64,000 nt of DNA from Chitinophaga eiseniae. Lineage in GTDB: Bacteria > Bacteroidota > Bacteroidia > Chitinophagales > Chitinophagaceae. The position numbers were made by a program, and so were the translations under genes. The notes beneath the pieces are model-generated. The model made no database searches, was not told the origin of the DNA, and was given only the letters and a program-made list of their open reading frames with translations. The DNA is taken from positions 1,970,336 to 2,034,335 of the forward strand of contig NZ_FUWZ01000001.1 in NCBI RefSeq assembly GCF_900167135.1, given 5' to 3'. Shown here in pieces: positions 18,742 to 27,900 of this stretch; position 1 is the first letter of the stretch, and each line of letters opens with the position of its first letter.

Positions 18742-18894
18742 TGTTGTTGATATTAGATGTTCAGGTATGAGCGCAGCATGTTTGCGGACAAGGCACGACA
18801 GTACAATAGCGGAACAGGTGATACTGTTGCATAGCAATCCTCAGATGGCGGTACAGAACGCCGGTTTACAGCCGATTATTTGCCCGTAAATAAA

Positions 18895-18978
18895 TTAGCA
18901 GGTCGGGGGAGAAGTGTTGAAGTTGGTAGCGATATAGTCTGTCAGGTTAATGCCGAACAGAGAGTGACGACGTTTCAT
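18895..18978 (-). CDS. Possible 27-residue peptide
   Basis: A short ORF on the same strand as the SPFH gene, ending 153 bp before its start codon. It begins MKRRHSLFGINLTDYI, has a run of polar residues and ends with Pro-Pro-Thr-Cys. The basic start and single C-terminal Cys could fit a small exported or modified peptide, but I recognise no family and see no modifying enzyme. It may be chance. Confidence 0.25.
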   Translation of the reverse strand: MKRRHSLFGINLTDYIATNFNTSPPTC

Positions 18979-19275
18979 CGTGTTAGTTGATTGAGGATGT
19001 AAAAATGAATATAATTTTTCATCCGTCAAAATGCCCTGTTGGCCAGCGATTTAAAAGATTGATGAAATGATGGGTGCAGTGGCCTTGTTATTTGGGCGGG
19101 TTCAAAAAAGAAGGATTTTATTGAATAAATTTTCAAAAAAGAGGCGAGAAATATATTTTTCCCTTATTTACTGCGGGTTACAGCGGATGACCTTACCGCA
19201 TATATAAGGAGTAGCGGTTGAAGAGGTGGTCTTTTTTTCGATGACCCATGAAGGCGCTTCGCGACAAATAAAAGC

Positions 19276-19314
19276 GCTGTTTAACGACAGGAGCATTATC
19301 CTGTAATGAACAGC
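19276..19314 (+). other. Stem-loop upstream of the permease gene
   Basis: Outer arms gctgtt/aacagc and inner arms acagga/tcctgt are separated by an internal loop of 5 and 4 bases, with apical loop gcatta. It ends 134 bp before the permease ATG, in the leader if transcription starts upstream. No T run follows. Function unknown. Confidence 0.3.
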
Positions 19315-19448
19315 AAGTGTATCGAAAGCGTACATTTATTATTTTTTATGTATATACAATGTATTGATTTTTAGACGAAGGGCTAAGTGGCATTTTTCTT
19401 GGCGCCGTTAGCGCACGCTCTTGCTCAACGTTTAATGTTACCGCAACT

Positions 19449-21848
19449 ATGTTTAAAAATTACCTGAAAACCGCCTGGCAGAACTTACGTTGCCATAAAT
19501 CCTACGTAACGATTAATACTATCGGGTTAGCAGTGGGGATTGCCGCCTGCCTGCTTATTTTTATATTGGTCCAATATCAAACCAGCTTTGATAATTTCCA
19601 TAAAAACGGGGAACGTATCTACAGGGTGGCGGGCGTAATCCAAACGCCGGAAGGAGTCAATTATACGACCGGCAGCGCTTTCCCGCTGGCAGATGGCCTG
19701 CGGCTGGACTGTCCGCAACTGGAACAGGTAGGCCGTATATACGGCCGTAAGGACAAACTGATCACGTTGCCGGATGACAAGAGAACGGCAGCACAGAAGA
19801 AGTTTAAGGAAACCATCTTTTTTGCGGAACCGGAGCTGTTCAATATTTTCAATTTCCCTTTTCTGGCAGGCGATGCAAAGACTGCCCTGTCTGCCCCCAA
19901 TACGGCGGTGCTCACGCAGGAGACAGCGGAAAAATTCTTTGGAAGCTGGCAGGCAGCCATTGGTAAGTTTATCAAGTATGATAACGACCAGGTTTTTAAA
20001 GTAACGGGCATCCTGAAGAATGTACCTGTCAACACAGATTTTCCCCTGCGGGTGGTGTTTTCATTTAAGAATGCCCGGAATGAAGATATTGCTGCGGATT
20101 GGATAAGCCAGGACGGCTCCTTAAATACTTTTATTCTGCTTCCGAAACAGCTGTCAGCCGCGCAATTTGATAAAGACCTAAAAAACCTTGTAAAGAAAAA
20201 TACGCCAGCCGAGTACGCTAACCAGGGGTATACTTTGCAACCATTAAGTGATATTCACTATAACAGCAGGTTTGGCACTTACAGCGGTAATACCTTCAGC
20301 AAAGAACTGATTACTGCCTTAAGTTTAATAGGCTTGTTCCTGATGGTGATCGCCTGTATCAACTTTATTAATTTGTCAACCGCACAGGCGGTGAACCGCT
20401 CGAAGGAAGTAGGTGTCAGAAAGGTGCTGGGAGGAAGCAGGGGGCAACTGATCACCCAGTTTCTATGCGAAACTTTTATCATTACGCTTCTTTCCGTGGT
20501 GATCGCTATCCTGATCGCTTTCGTTGCGTTACCGTTGCTGAACAATCTCTTACAGACGTCATTGAGCATTCAGTTCAGTTTGCCTTTGATGGCATTTTTA
20601 GGAGGCATCCTCATTGCGGTAACTTTGCTGTCAGGTTTTTACCCGGCGATTATCTTGTCGGGGTTCAACCCTGTTACCGTGCTGAAGAGCAGGCTGACCA
20701 ACAGGGTCGTGGGCGGACTTTCGATGAGGAGGGGGTTGGTGGTGTTCCAGTTTGCGATCGCACAGGCTTTGATCATAGGTACCTTTATCGTGGTGAATCA
20801 AATGGATTTTTTCCAGAACGCGGCGACGGGTTTTGATAAAGAAGCGATTGTGATGGTGCCAATTGGAAATGATACCGCGCGTAATGTTAAAATGCAGTCG
20901 CTAAAGACACAGTTGCGGCAGATGGCAGGTGTAAAAGATGTAAGCTTAAGTGCGTTCAGCCCGATGGATGGAGCGAGCTGGCAAAGTGATTTCAGGTTTG
21001 ATAATGCGTTGAAGAAGTCAGGATTTCAGGCTGACCTTAAATGGGCTGATGCCGATTATTTTAAAACGTATAATATTCAGTTCGTGGCGGGGATGCCGTA
21101 TCGGGAGGTGGATACCGTCAGTGGTTTTGTGGTGAATGAAATGATGGTGAAGAAGCTCGGCTTCAACAGTCCCGAAGAGATTCTCGGGAAGAAAATAGAT
21201 TTTTGGGATGGAAGCATAACAGCGCCTGTAGTGGGTGTGGTGAAGGATTTTAACGGTCAGTCGCTGAAGGACAAAATGTTGCCTACGGTGCTGGCAGCAA
21301 ACAAAATGATATACCGGTTAATCAACATTAAAATGCAGCCTCAGCATGTCAGGCAAACATTGGCGGCTGTGGAGCGGATATGGAACGAGGCTTATCCGGA
21401 GCTAATGTATGAATACGAGTTCCTGGACGAGAAGATGGCCAGCTTCTACAAGCAGGAAAGCCAGCTTTCACAACTGTATAAGATATTTGCTGCCATTGCA
21501 ATATTTATCTCCTGTCTTGGTTTGTATGGTTTTGTTTCGTTTATGGCCGTGCAGCGTACCAAAGAAGTGGGCATCAGGAAAGTGCTGGGCGCTTCTGTTG
21601 CCAACATTGTTTATTTGTTCTCCAAAGAATTTACCCTGCTGATTGGTATTGCGTTTTTAATAGCCGCGCCGCTGGCATATTATTTCATGCAGCATTGGCT
21701 ACAAAATTTCGCTTACAGGATCAATATCGGGATGGAAACGTTTTTGCTGACTATTCTGAGTGCGGAAGCGATTGCGTGGCTGACGGTGGGGTATCAGGCG
21801 ATAAAAGCAGCGGTGGCCAATCCGGTGAAGAGTTTAAAGGCGGAGTGA
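19449..21848 (+). CDS. FtsX/MacB-type ABC transporter permease
   Basis: A 799-residue permease with two MacB periplasmic core regions and two FtsX blocks. The N terminus (MFKNYLKTAWQNL, then a helix with INTIGLAVGIAACLLI) is that of the abundant Bacteroidota permease family. The first FtsX block holds INLSTAQAVNRSKEVGVRKV (about 300-325), the second FVSFMAVQRTKEVGIRKVLG (near 695). The protein would couple to a separate ATPase of the LolD/MacB type to drive lipoprotein or peptide export; no ATPase gene is adjacent. The gene stands alone, and its promoter was not recognised. Confidence 0.9.
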   Translation: MFKNYLKTAWQNLRCHKSYVTINTIGLAVGIAACLLIFILVQYQTSFDNFHKNGERIYRVAGVIQTPEGVNYTTGSAFPLADGLRLDCPQLEQVGRIYGRKDKLITLPDDKRTAAQKKFKETIFFAEPELFNIFNFPFLAGDAKTALSAPNTAVLTQETAEKFFGSWQAAIGKFIKYDNDQVFKVTGILKNVPVNTDFPLRVVFSFKNARNEDIAADWISQDGSLNTFILLPKQLSAAQFDKDLKNLVKKNTPAEYANQGYTLQPLSDIHYNSRFGTYSGNTFSKELITALSLIGLFLMVIACINFINLSTAQAVNRSKEVGVRKVLGGSRGQLITQFLCETFIITLLSVVIAILIAFVALPLLNNLLQTSLSIQFSLPLMAFLGGILIAVTLLSGFYPAIILSGFNPVTVLKSRLTNRVVGGLSMRRGLVVFQFAIAQALIIGTFIVVNQMDFFQNAATGFDKEAIVMVPIGNDTARNVKMQSLKTQLRQMAGVKDVSLSAFSPMDGASWQSDFRFDNALKKSGFQADLKWADADYFKTYNIQFVAGMPYREVDTVSGFVVNEMMVKKLGFNSPEEILGKKIDFWDGSITAPVVGVVKDFNGQSLKDKMLPTVLAANKMIYRLINIKMQPQHVRQTLAAVERIWNEAYPELMYEYEFLDEKMASFYKQESQLSQLYKIFAAIAIFISCLGLYGFVSFMAVQRTKEVGIRKVLGASVANIVYLFSKEFTLLIGIAFLIAAPLAYYFMQHWLQNFAYRINIGMETFLLTILSAEAIAWLTVGYQAIKAAVANPVKSLKAE

Positions 21849-22154
21849 CCATGGGGGGATCCTGTTCCCTGGCTTAGGCTGCGCTTTTGCGCGGAAGGCA
21901 GGCTGTATATCTCGTGTTGTTGAGGGGGCAGGTCTTTATCTTATTATTGATGAGGGTAGATCTCATCTTTCGATTTTGGATGGCCGTTGCCTGGGACGAA
22001 TATAATTCCAGCAATCGTTTGCATCCCTGCCGCTTCAGGTGCGGGAAAACCCGGTGCTGCAGGTTGAAATATGCCTGCAGGTATCCGGCTGTATTGATAT
22101 TTTCTTTTTGCGTTATCAAAAAAGAAGCTATATTGAGTGTCGTATTTTCTCTTT
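21849..22154. other. Intergenic interval before the ROK operators
   Basis: No supported gene. Two overlapping short ORFs on opposite strands exist here but have no recognisable features, and the minus one needs a TTG start. A small hairpin (ctgcgc tttt gcgcgg type) lies near 21890. The regulatory elements of the ROK gene begin at 22155. Confidence 0.4.
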
Positions 22155-22168
22155 GCTAAAACGATTTA
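22155..22168. promoter_or_regulatory. LacI-type operator, upstream copy
   Basis: The sequence gctaaaacgattta is the same 14 bases as the downstream copy at 22211. Its form CTAAAwCGwTTTAG, with a central CG, is typical of LacI-family operators. It lies just upstream of the -33 element. No LacI gene is in the window. Confidence 0.6.
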
Positions 22169-22172
22169 TTTA

Positions 22173-22205
22173 TTTGACATTGTCAACCAAACAATCTTAT
22201 ATTTG
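22173..22205 (+). promoter_or_regulatory. Bacteroidota promoter of the ROK kinase gene
   Basis: TTTG at 22173-22176 and TATATTTG at 22198-22205 are separated by 21 bp and match the -33 and -7 consensus of the major Bacteroidota sigma factor. A small inverted repeat (ttgac att gtcaa, 22174-22186) overlaps the -33 element. The transcript would start near 22212, inside the second operator. Confidence 0.65.
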
Positions 22206-22210
22206 TCGAA

Positions 22211-22226
22211 GCTAAAACGATTTAGC
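22211..22226. promoter_or_regulatory. LacI-type operator, downstream copy
   Basis: The sequence gctaaaacgatttagc is a nearly perfect palindrome with central CG and covers the expected transcription start. It repeats the site 56 bp upstream. Together the two sites bracket the promoter, fitting repression by a LacI-family sugar sensor. Confidence 0.65.
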
Positions 22227-22250
22227 CTATTTGTATATTTAAAACTGTTT

Positions 22251-23117
22251 ATGAAAAGTTCCATGGCATTAGGAATTGATATCGGCGGTTCCCATATCAC
22301 AGCGGCATTGGTGAACCTGGAGGCAAGAACAATTGATACCCATTCCTGGCACCGTACGCGCGTGGATTCGCAAGGCAGCGCGGCGGAAATAATTGACGCA
22401 TGGGCGGTAGTGATCAATGACGCTTTCAGGGGGATGCCTGCCGACAGCCGGTACATCGGTATCGGTATGCCCGGTCCGTTCGACTACGAACTGGGGATCA
22501 GCAGGATGAAAGACCAGCATAAATACGACGCGCTTTACGATCTGAACGTTAAAAATATGCTGGCTGCCAAACTGGAGCTGGACCCGTCCAGGATCCGCTT
22601 TATCAACGATGCCGGCTGTTTCCTGCAGGGAGAGGTATTTAGCGGCGCAGGCCGTAATTATCAGCATGTGATCGGTCTTACCCTCGGTACGGGCCTCGGC
22701 TCTGCCACCTTCCACGGAGGCCTGGCACAAGATGCCGACCGCTGGTGTACGCCCTTCCGCGACGGCATGGCAGAAGACTATCTGTCCACCCGCTGGTTCG
22801 TGAAACGATACCATGAACTGACCGGCAACACGGTAAAAGATGTGAAGGAACTGACCACGTTTATTGATACCGACCCTGTCGTGCAACAGGTGTTCGATGA
22901 ATTCGCCCTCAACCTGGCGAACTTTCTGACCGGCTTCATCCGCGAGGAATCACCGGAAGCCATTGTCATTGGCGGTAACATCGCCCAGGCTTCGGAACTG
23001 TTTTTCCCGGCTGTTGTACGGGAACTGGCACTGCACAACTACCATATGCCGCTGCTGGTTGCCTCCCTCGGTGAACAAGCCGCCATTCTCGGCGCCGCCA
23101 GCATCTGGTACGAATAA
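22251..23117 (+). CDS. ROK-family sugar kinase
   Basis: A 288-residue ROK protein, probably a glucokinase-type sugar kinase. It has the phosphate-binding motif LGIDIGGSHI at the N terminus, IGIGMPGPFD, the ROK segment RFINDAGCFLQGE with the catalytic Asp, and LTLGTGLGSA. The usual ROK zinc motif (CxCGxxGC) is missing; in its place is FRDGMAEDYLSTR, as in some Bacteroidota members. The frame is open to 22137, but that start would lie upstream of the promoter, so the ATG at 22251 is used. The next genes encode an oxidoreductase and a DUF1080 protein, so it may phosphorylate glucose released by them. Confidence 0.88.
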   Translation: MKSSMALGIDIGGSHITAALVNLEARTIDTHSWHRTRVDSQGSAAEIIDAWAVVINDAFRGMPADSRYIGIGMPGPFDYELGISRMKDQHKYDALYDLNVKNMLAAKLELDPSRIRFINDAGCFLQGEVFSGAGRNYQHVIGLTLGTGLGSATFHGGLAQDADRWCTPFRDGMAEDYLSTRWFVKRYHELTGNTVKDVKELTTFIDTDPVVQQVFDEFALNLANFLTGFIREESPEAIVIGGNIAQASELFFPAVVRELALHNYHMPLLVASLGEQAAILGAASIWYE

Positions 23118-23228
23118 TCATCACATCACTCCGGAAAAGCAGGAGAGGAGGAGCATTTCGCCGTCCTGTAGCAACATCATCCGGATATCGTTATACCGGG
23201 TAGATGAAAATGCCTTTCCGGTAGTAAT

Positions 23229-23247
23229 AAGCGTATCTGATACGCTT
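23229..23247. promoter_or_regulatory. Palindrome, possible operator
   Basis: Perfect 8-bp arms aagcgtat and atacgctt with spacer ctg. There is no T run, so it is not a terminator. It could be a protein-binding site between the kinase and the oxidoreductase gene. Confidence 0.35.
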
Positions 23248-23326
23248 GGTGGCAGGGCGTCTGCGTAAGTTTCGCCCGAAGGGCTATAAAAAATAATGCA
23301 GGTTTATTCATCTCCCGGAATCAGAT

Positions 23327-23364
23327 AAAAAAAACCGGTGCGGAGACAGTCATCTCCGCGCCGG
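23327..23364 (-). terminator. Orphan intrinsic terminator (minus strand)
   Basis: Read on the minus strand, a hairpin with a 7-bp inner stem (gcggaga/tctccgc) and a 4-bp outer stem (ccgg/ccgg), separated by one C-A mismatch, is followed by eight T. No minus-strand gene precedes it. On the plus strand the mismatch becomes a G-U pair, but only a TTTT lies further down, so weak bidirectional action is possible. Confidence 0.5.
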
Positions 23365-23572
23365 GCTTCATTTTGCCCTATATCCTTCTCCGCCGGCCAT
23401 CCCCGATGGCCAATAGTTCCCTTTTGCCGCTTATCACTATTTTCAGCCGCTCCGCTTGCAATTGCCCCCCTGACTTTCTATCTTACTCACATCAACCAGG
23501 AACTTGTTTTTACAGTGAATAATATACAGTGAACTAACGGAGATCAATACACGTATTCAATCAAACATATAT

Positions 23573-24844
23573 ATGGCAAAACAAAACAGCGATTCAAGGC
23601 GGGCGTTCCTTAAAAATTCCCTGGGAGCGCTTGCTGCATTCACGATTGTTCCAAGGCACGTGCTGGGACGCGGCTACCTGGCGCCCAGCGATCAGCTGAC
23701 CAAAGCGGTGATCGGCACCGGCGGCATGGGCCGCGGCCACTTCGGCTATGCCGGCACCCGCGTAGTAGCGATCTGCGACGTGGACCGCAATCACCTCAAA
23801 CTGGCCATGGACCAGCTCGGCGACAAAGGCGTTAAAACCTTCTCCGACTACCGCGAAGTCATCACCCTCCCCGAAGTAGACATCGTGCACGTCGCCACCC
23901 CGCCGCACTGGCACGGTATTATCGCTGCCGACGCCGCTCGCGCCGGCAAAGATATCTGGTGCGAAAAACCTATGACGGCCACCATCGGCGAAGGTAAACG
24001 CCTCGTGGAAGCAGTACAGCAACATGGCCGTATCTTCCGTCTCAACACCTGGTTCCGCTTTGAAGACCGCTTCTACGGCATGGGAACCACCGTCAAGCCC
24101 ATCAAAAAACTGGTGGAAAGCGGCCTGCTCGGCTGGCCCCTGAAAGTCACCGTCAGCAAACATACCGGGTTCGACTGGAAATTCTTCTGGGTAGGTAAAA
24201 CCAACCTCGAAACCATGACCGTTCCCAAAGAACTGGACTACGACATGTGGCTCGGTCCCGCTCCGTTCCGCCCCTATAACGCCCATCGGGTACACCAGAC
24301 CTTCCGCGGTTATTGGGACTACGATGGCGGTGGCCTCGGTGATATGGGCCAGCACTACCTTGATCCCATACAATATTTCCTCGGTAAAGATGATACCAGC
24401 CCCGTAAGCGTGGAAATAGACGCCCCGCAGCAACACCCCGACGCGGTAGGTACCTGGAGAAGGATCACCTACACCTACGCCGACGGATGCCAGATCATCC
24501 TCGACGGCGAAGGCAAAGATGAAAAAGCAGCCTACATAGAAGGACCCAAAGGCAAACTGTATCCTGGCTTCAAGTCCGATATACCGGACCTGGAGAAAAA
24601 ACTCGCTGCCTTCCCCGACCCGCTGCCGCAACAAACCGATTTCGTGGACGCCGTGAAAAACAGGAAAAAATTTGCGCTCAACGAAGAGAACGGCCACCGC
24701 TCCTGTACCCTCGTGAACATGGGCAAAATAGCGCTTCGCCTGAACCGCTCCCTGAAATTTGACCCGGTGAAACAGGAGTTTATCGACGACGCCGGCGCCA
24801 ATGCCCAGATATTCCAGCCCATGCGCGGCCCCTGGACCATTTAA
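23573..24844 (+). CDS. Gfo/Idh/MocA-family oxidoreductase, Tat-exported
   Basis: 423 residues. The leader has a canonical twin-arginine motif (SRRAFLK) and a hydrophobic stretch up to about residue 35, so the enzyme should be exported already folded with its cofactor. The Rossmann domain follows (VIGTGGMGRGHFG; VAICDVDRNH), then the family motif WCEKPMT with the conserved Lys near residue 131, and the C-terminal Gfo/Idh domain with DMGQHYLDPIQYF. Such enzymes oxidise or reduce a sugar hydroxyl; several act at C3 of glycosides and work with DUF1080 hydrolases. The DUF1080 gene follows 82 bp downstream, which favours that pathway. Confidence 0.9.
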   Translation: MAKQNSDSRRAFLKNSLGALAAFTIVPRHVLGRGYLAPSDQLTKAVIGTGGMGRGHFGYAGTRVVAICDVDRNHLKLAMDQLGDKGVKTFSDYREVITLPEVDIVHVATPPHWHGIIAADAARAGKDIWCEKPMTATIGEGKRLVEAVQQHGRIFRLNTWFRFEDRFYGMGTTVKPIKKLVESGLLGWPLKVTVSKHTGFDWKFFWVGKTNLETMTVPKELDYDMWLGPAPFRPYNAHRVHQTFRGYWDYDGGGLGDMGQHYLDPIQYFLGKDDTSPVSVEIDAPQQHPDAVGTWRRITYTYADGCQIILDGEGKDEKAAYIEGPKGKLYPGFKSDIPDLEKKLAAFPDPLPQQTDFVDAVKNRKKFALNEENGHRSCTLVNMGKIALRLNRSLKFDPVKQEFIDDAGANAQIFQPMRGPWTI

Positions 24845-24892
24845 TATTTTAGACATTTAGATATTCAGGTATTTAGGTATTTAGATATTGGG
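24845..24892. repeat. Six-unit 8-bp tandem repeat
   Basis: Directly after the oxidoreductase stop codon, six 8-base units follow in register: tattttag, acatttag, atattcag, gtatttag, gtatttag and atattggg. Consensus is rTATTTAG. The tract is strikingly AT-rich compared with the GC-rich genes on each side and may be prone to slippage. Confidence 0.7.
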
Positions 24893-24926
24893 AGCTGTTA
24901 ACTGGCTCCAATAAGAAAATGATTAC

Positions 24927-27900
24927 ATGAAAAAGATCGTATACATACTTACTGCACTGCTGGTTGGCTGGAACAGCCTGGCCATCGCTCAGGGCCCGTC
25001 AGACCAGCGCGCGTTCAATACCAAAATCGCCGATGTGCTGGCCCTTATGCCCGCTCCCAACAAAGGGCAGTTCAATACCAACATGGAAGCCATCAGCGCC
25101 CTCGGCGAAGAAGGCGTGGTAACCATCGCCGGTATGCTGGTACCTGAAGGGAAAGGCGATAACACCCAGCTGCAATATGCCCTCGCCGGCTACGCTTACT
25201 ACGTAACCCAGCCCGGAAAGGAAGCCAAACGTAAAGAAGCGGCTGCCGCTTTCTGCAAAGCCATCGCGAAAGCTACCGATCCGGAAAATAAAGTCTTCCT
25301 GCTCACCCAGCTGCAGACAACCGGCGATAACGACGCTGTCAGCACCCTGCAACCGCTGCTGTCAGTCGACCGCTTCTGCGACCCCGCCGCCCGCGTGCTG
25401 ATTAAAATCAACACCCCGGCTGCTCAAAAAACATTGCTCGACGCCCTCGCGGGCGCTAACGCCGCTAACCGCATCACCCTCACAGAAGCGTTGGGGGATG
25501 CCCGTTACGCCGCTGCCGTACCCGCCATCACCGCACAGCTGAATAACAGCGATAAAAAACTGGTGAAGGTGTCTCAGTACGCCCTCGCCCAGATCGCTGA
25601 CCCGGCTTCTGCCAAAGCGCTCGGCAACGCTGCCGCCAAAGCAGGTTACACCTACGACGTGACAGACGCTGCTTCGTCTTATCTCTATTATGCCGGTCAA
25701 CTGGCGGCCAACGGCAACAAAGCCGCTGCGCAAAAAATAGGAGCGTCCCTGGTGAAACAATGCACCGCCGACGCACAGGTACACACCCGCACCGCCGGGC
25801 TCAAACTGCTGGTGGACATCCTCGGTGAAAAAAGCCAACCCTGGATCAACCAGGCGGTCGCTGATAAAAACAACGAATACCGTGATGCAGCCCTGAAATT
25901 TGCAGCTCCCTTCGCCAACGCTGCCGCTGTCAACTGGCTGACGCAGCTGAAGAAAGGACCTGACGATACCAAAGCGGCTATCATTACCATGCTGGGAGAA
26001 AATAAAGTGAGCGCCGCACTGCCGGCTATCACCGCTTTCACTAAAAACAGTAACGATGTGGTACGCCTGGCGGCTATCGCTGCTGCTGCCCGCATCGGTG
26101 GCGCTTCCACGCTGCCTGCCCTGCTGGGCATCATGAAAACAGGTACCGCCGCCGATATCAACGCTGTAAAAAATGCCCTTCGGCTGATTCCCGGTGACGA
26201 AGTAGCACAACAGGCCGGCGCCGCACTGGCCGCCATGCCTGCACCTGCACAAACAGCCCTGCTCGAAGTGCTCGCGGCCCGCAAAGCCGACAGCCGCGTT
26301 AACGACGTACTGCCCCTGGCCGCGAGCAGCAATGCAGACGTGAAAGCCGCCGCTTTCGCTGCCCTGAAAGATGTAGCAGGTAAAAATAACCTGCCCGCCC
26401 TGTTCTCCCTGCTCGGCAGCGCCTCCGCGCCGCAGGAAATCGGCAACATCCAGACTGCCCTCATCAACGCCGGCGCCACCAGCGCTGATGTGATGGCCCA
26501 GATGAAACAGGCCTCCGCCGCCAACCAGTCCCGCTACCTCGGCGTACTGGCCGGTATCGGCCAACCCTCCGCACTGGAACCGGTCATGACGGCATTTGCT
26601 AACGGTAACGACGCCACGAAGAATGCCGCTGTAGCTGCACTGTCCGACTGGAAAGACGCCTCTGCCGCGCCAGCCCTGCTGAAAATCGCCCGCGACGCCG
26701 CTAACAGCGCCTATCGCGAAAAAGCACTGAACGGTTACATCAACCTGGTGAAAAAATCAGGTTATCGCCCCGATCAGAAAGTATTGCTGCTGCGCAACGC
26801 GCTCGAACTGAACCCTTCCGATGCAGTGCAGAAACAGGCACTGACAGTACTGGAACAATGCAAAACATTCCCCGCCTTACTACTGGCCGGTGAATACCTC
26901 GATAAAACGGCGGTGCAACAGGAAGCGGCCATGGCGGTGATGAACATCGTGCTGGCCAACAAAACCTATAACGGCAATATCGTACGGCAACTGCTGGACA
27001 AAGCCGGCGCTGCGCTGAAAGGCGGCGACGCTGACTACCAACGCCAGTCCATCCGCAAGTACCTCAGCGAAATGCCTGCCGGTGAAGGTTTCGTGCCTAT
27101 GTTCAACGGCAAAGACCTCAGCGGCTGGAAAGGCCTGGTGGAAAACCCCATCGCCCGCGGTAAAATGGACGCCAAAACCCTCAGCAAAGCACAGGAAAAA
27201 GCTAATGAAGCTATGCGTAAAGGCTGGTCAGTGAAAGACGGACTGCTGGTGTTTAACGGTCAGGGCGATAATCTGTGCACTGATAAAAAATACGGTGACT
27301 TTGAAATGCTGGTTGACTGGAAAATTACCCCTAACGGCGACGCTGGCATCTATCTCCGCGGAACACCACAGGTGCAGATCTGGGATACCTCCCGCACCGA
27401 CGTGGGCGCACAGGTAGGCTCCGGTGGACTCTACAACAACCAGCAAAACGAAGCCAAACCGCTGAAACTGGCGGACAACGCTATCGGCGAATGGAACCAC
27501 TTCCGCATCATCATGAAAGGTGACCGCGTGACAGTTTACCTCAACGGCCAACTGGTGACAGACAATACCATCCTGGAAAACTACTGGGACCGCAACCTGC
27601 CCATCTTCCCCGAAGAGCAGATAGAACTGCAGGCACACGGTACCTACGTGGCTTACCGTAACCTGTACATCAAAGAACTGCCCCGCGTAAAACCTTTCAC
27701 GCTGAGCGACGAAGAGAAAAAAGCAGGGTATAAAGTACTGTTCGACGGTACCAACATGCACGAATGGACCGGCAATACCAAAGACTATGTGATCGATGAA
27801 GGTAACCTGGTGATCTATCCGACCAACGGTGGTCACGGTAACCTCTACACGAAAAAGGAATACAAAAATTTCTCTTTCCGTTTTGAATTCCAGCTCACCC

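Larger units (their letters stand above)
18742..19448. other. 707-bp interval between SPFH and permease genes
   Basis: No large gene is present. It contains a 27-codon minus-strand ORF (18895-18978), a stem-loop at 19276-19314, and a possible plus-strand terminator-like structure near 19187-19238 (short nested stems then seven T). The base composition is clearly more AT-rich than the flanking genes. No tRNA or known riboswitch was recognised. Confidence 0.4.
23118..23572. other. 455-bp interval between ROK and oxidoreductase genes
   Basis: No supported coding gene. It holds a palindrome at 23229-23247, a strong 12-bp hairpin next to an A8/T8 tract at 23327-23364, a second hairpin at 23395-23411 (ggccatc ccc gatggcc) and, on the minus strand, a TAnnTTTG match at 23562-23569. 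A small minus-strand RNA of about 220 bases would fit these marks, but this is speculative. Confidence 0.35.

Noticed and set aside
21874..22159. Two overlapping short ORFs on opposite strands between permease and ROK genes
   Set aside because: No motif, no promoter, and the minus ORF needs a TTG start. The plus one runs into the ROK operator.
22137..22250. Longer start of the ROK kinase
   Set aside because: That start lies upstream of the recognised promoter, so its codons would not be transcribed from it.
23338..23532. 64-codon plus-strand ORF after the orphan terminator
   Set aside because: Composition is Ser/Pro/Arg-rich with no motif and overlaps two hairpins; likely chance.
23594..24856. 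420-codon ORF antisense to the Gfo/Idh/MocA gene
   Set aside because: It is the reverse shadow of a well-supported oxidoreductase gene. The protein is low in recognisable motifs and Gly/Val/Phe-rich, as GC-biased antisense frames are.
25362..26564. 400-codon ORF antisense to the HEAT repeats
   Set aside because: Composition mirrors the Ala-rich repeats of the real gene; no domain seen.
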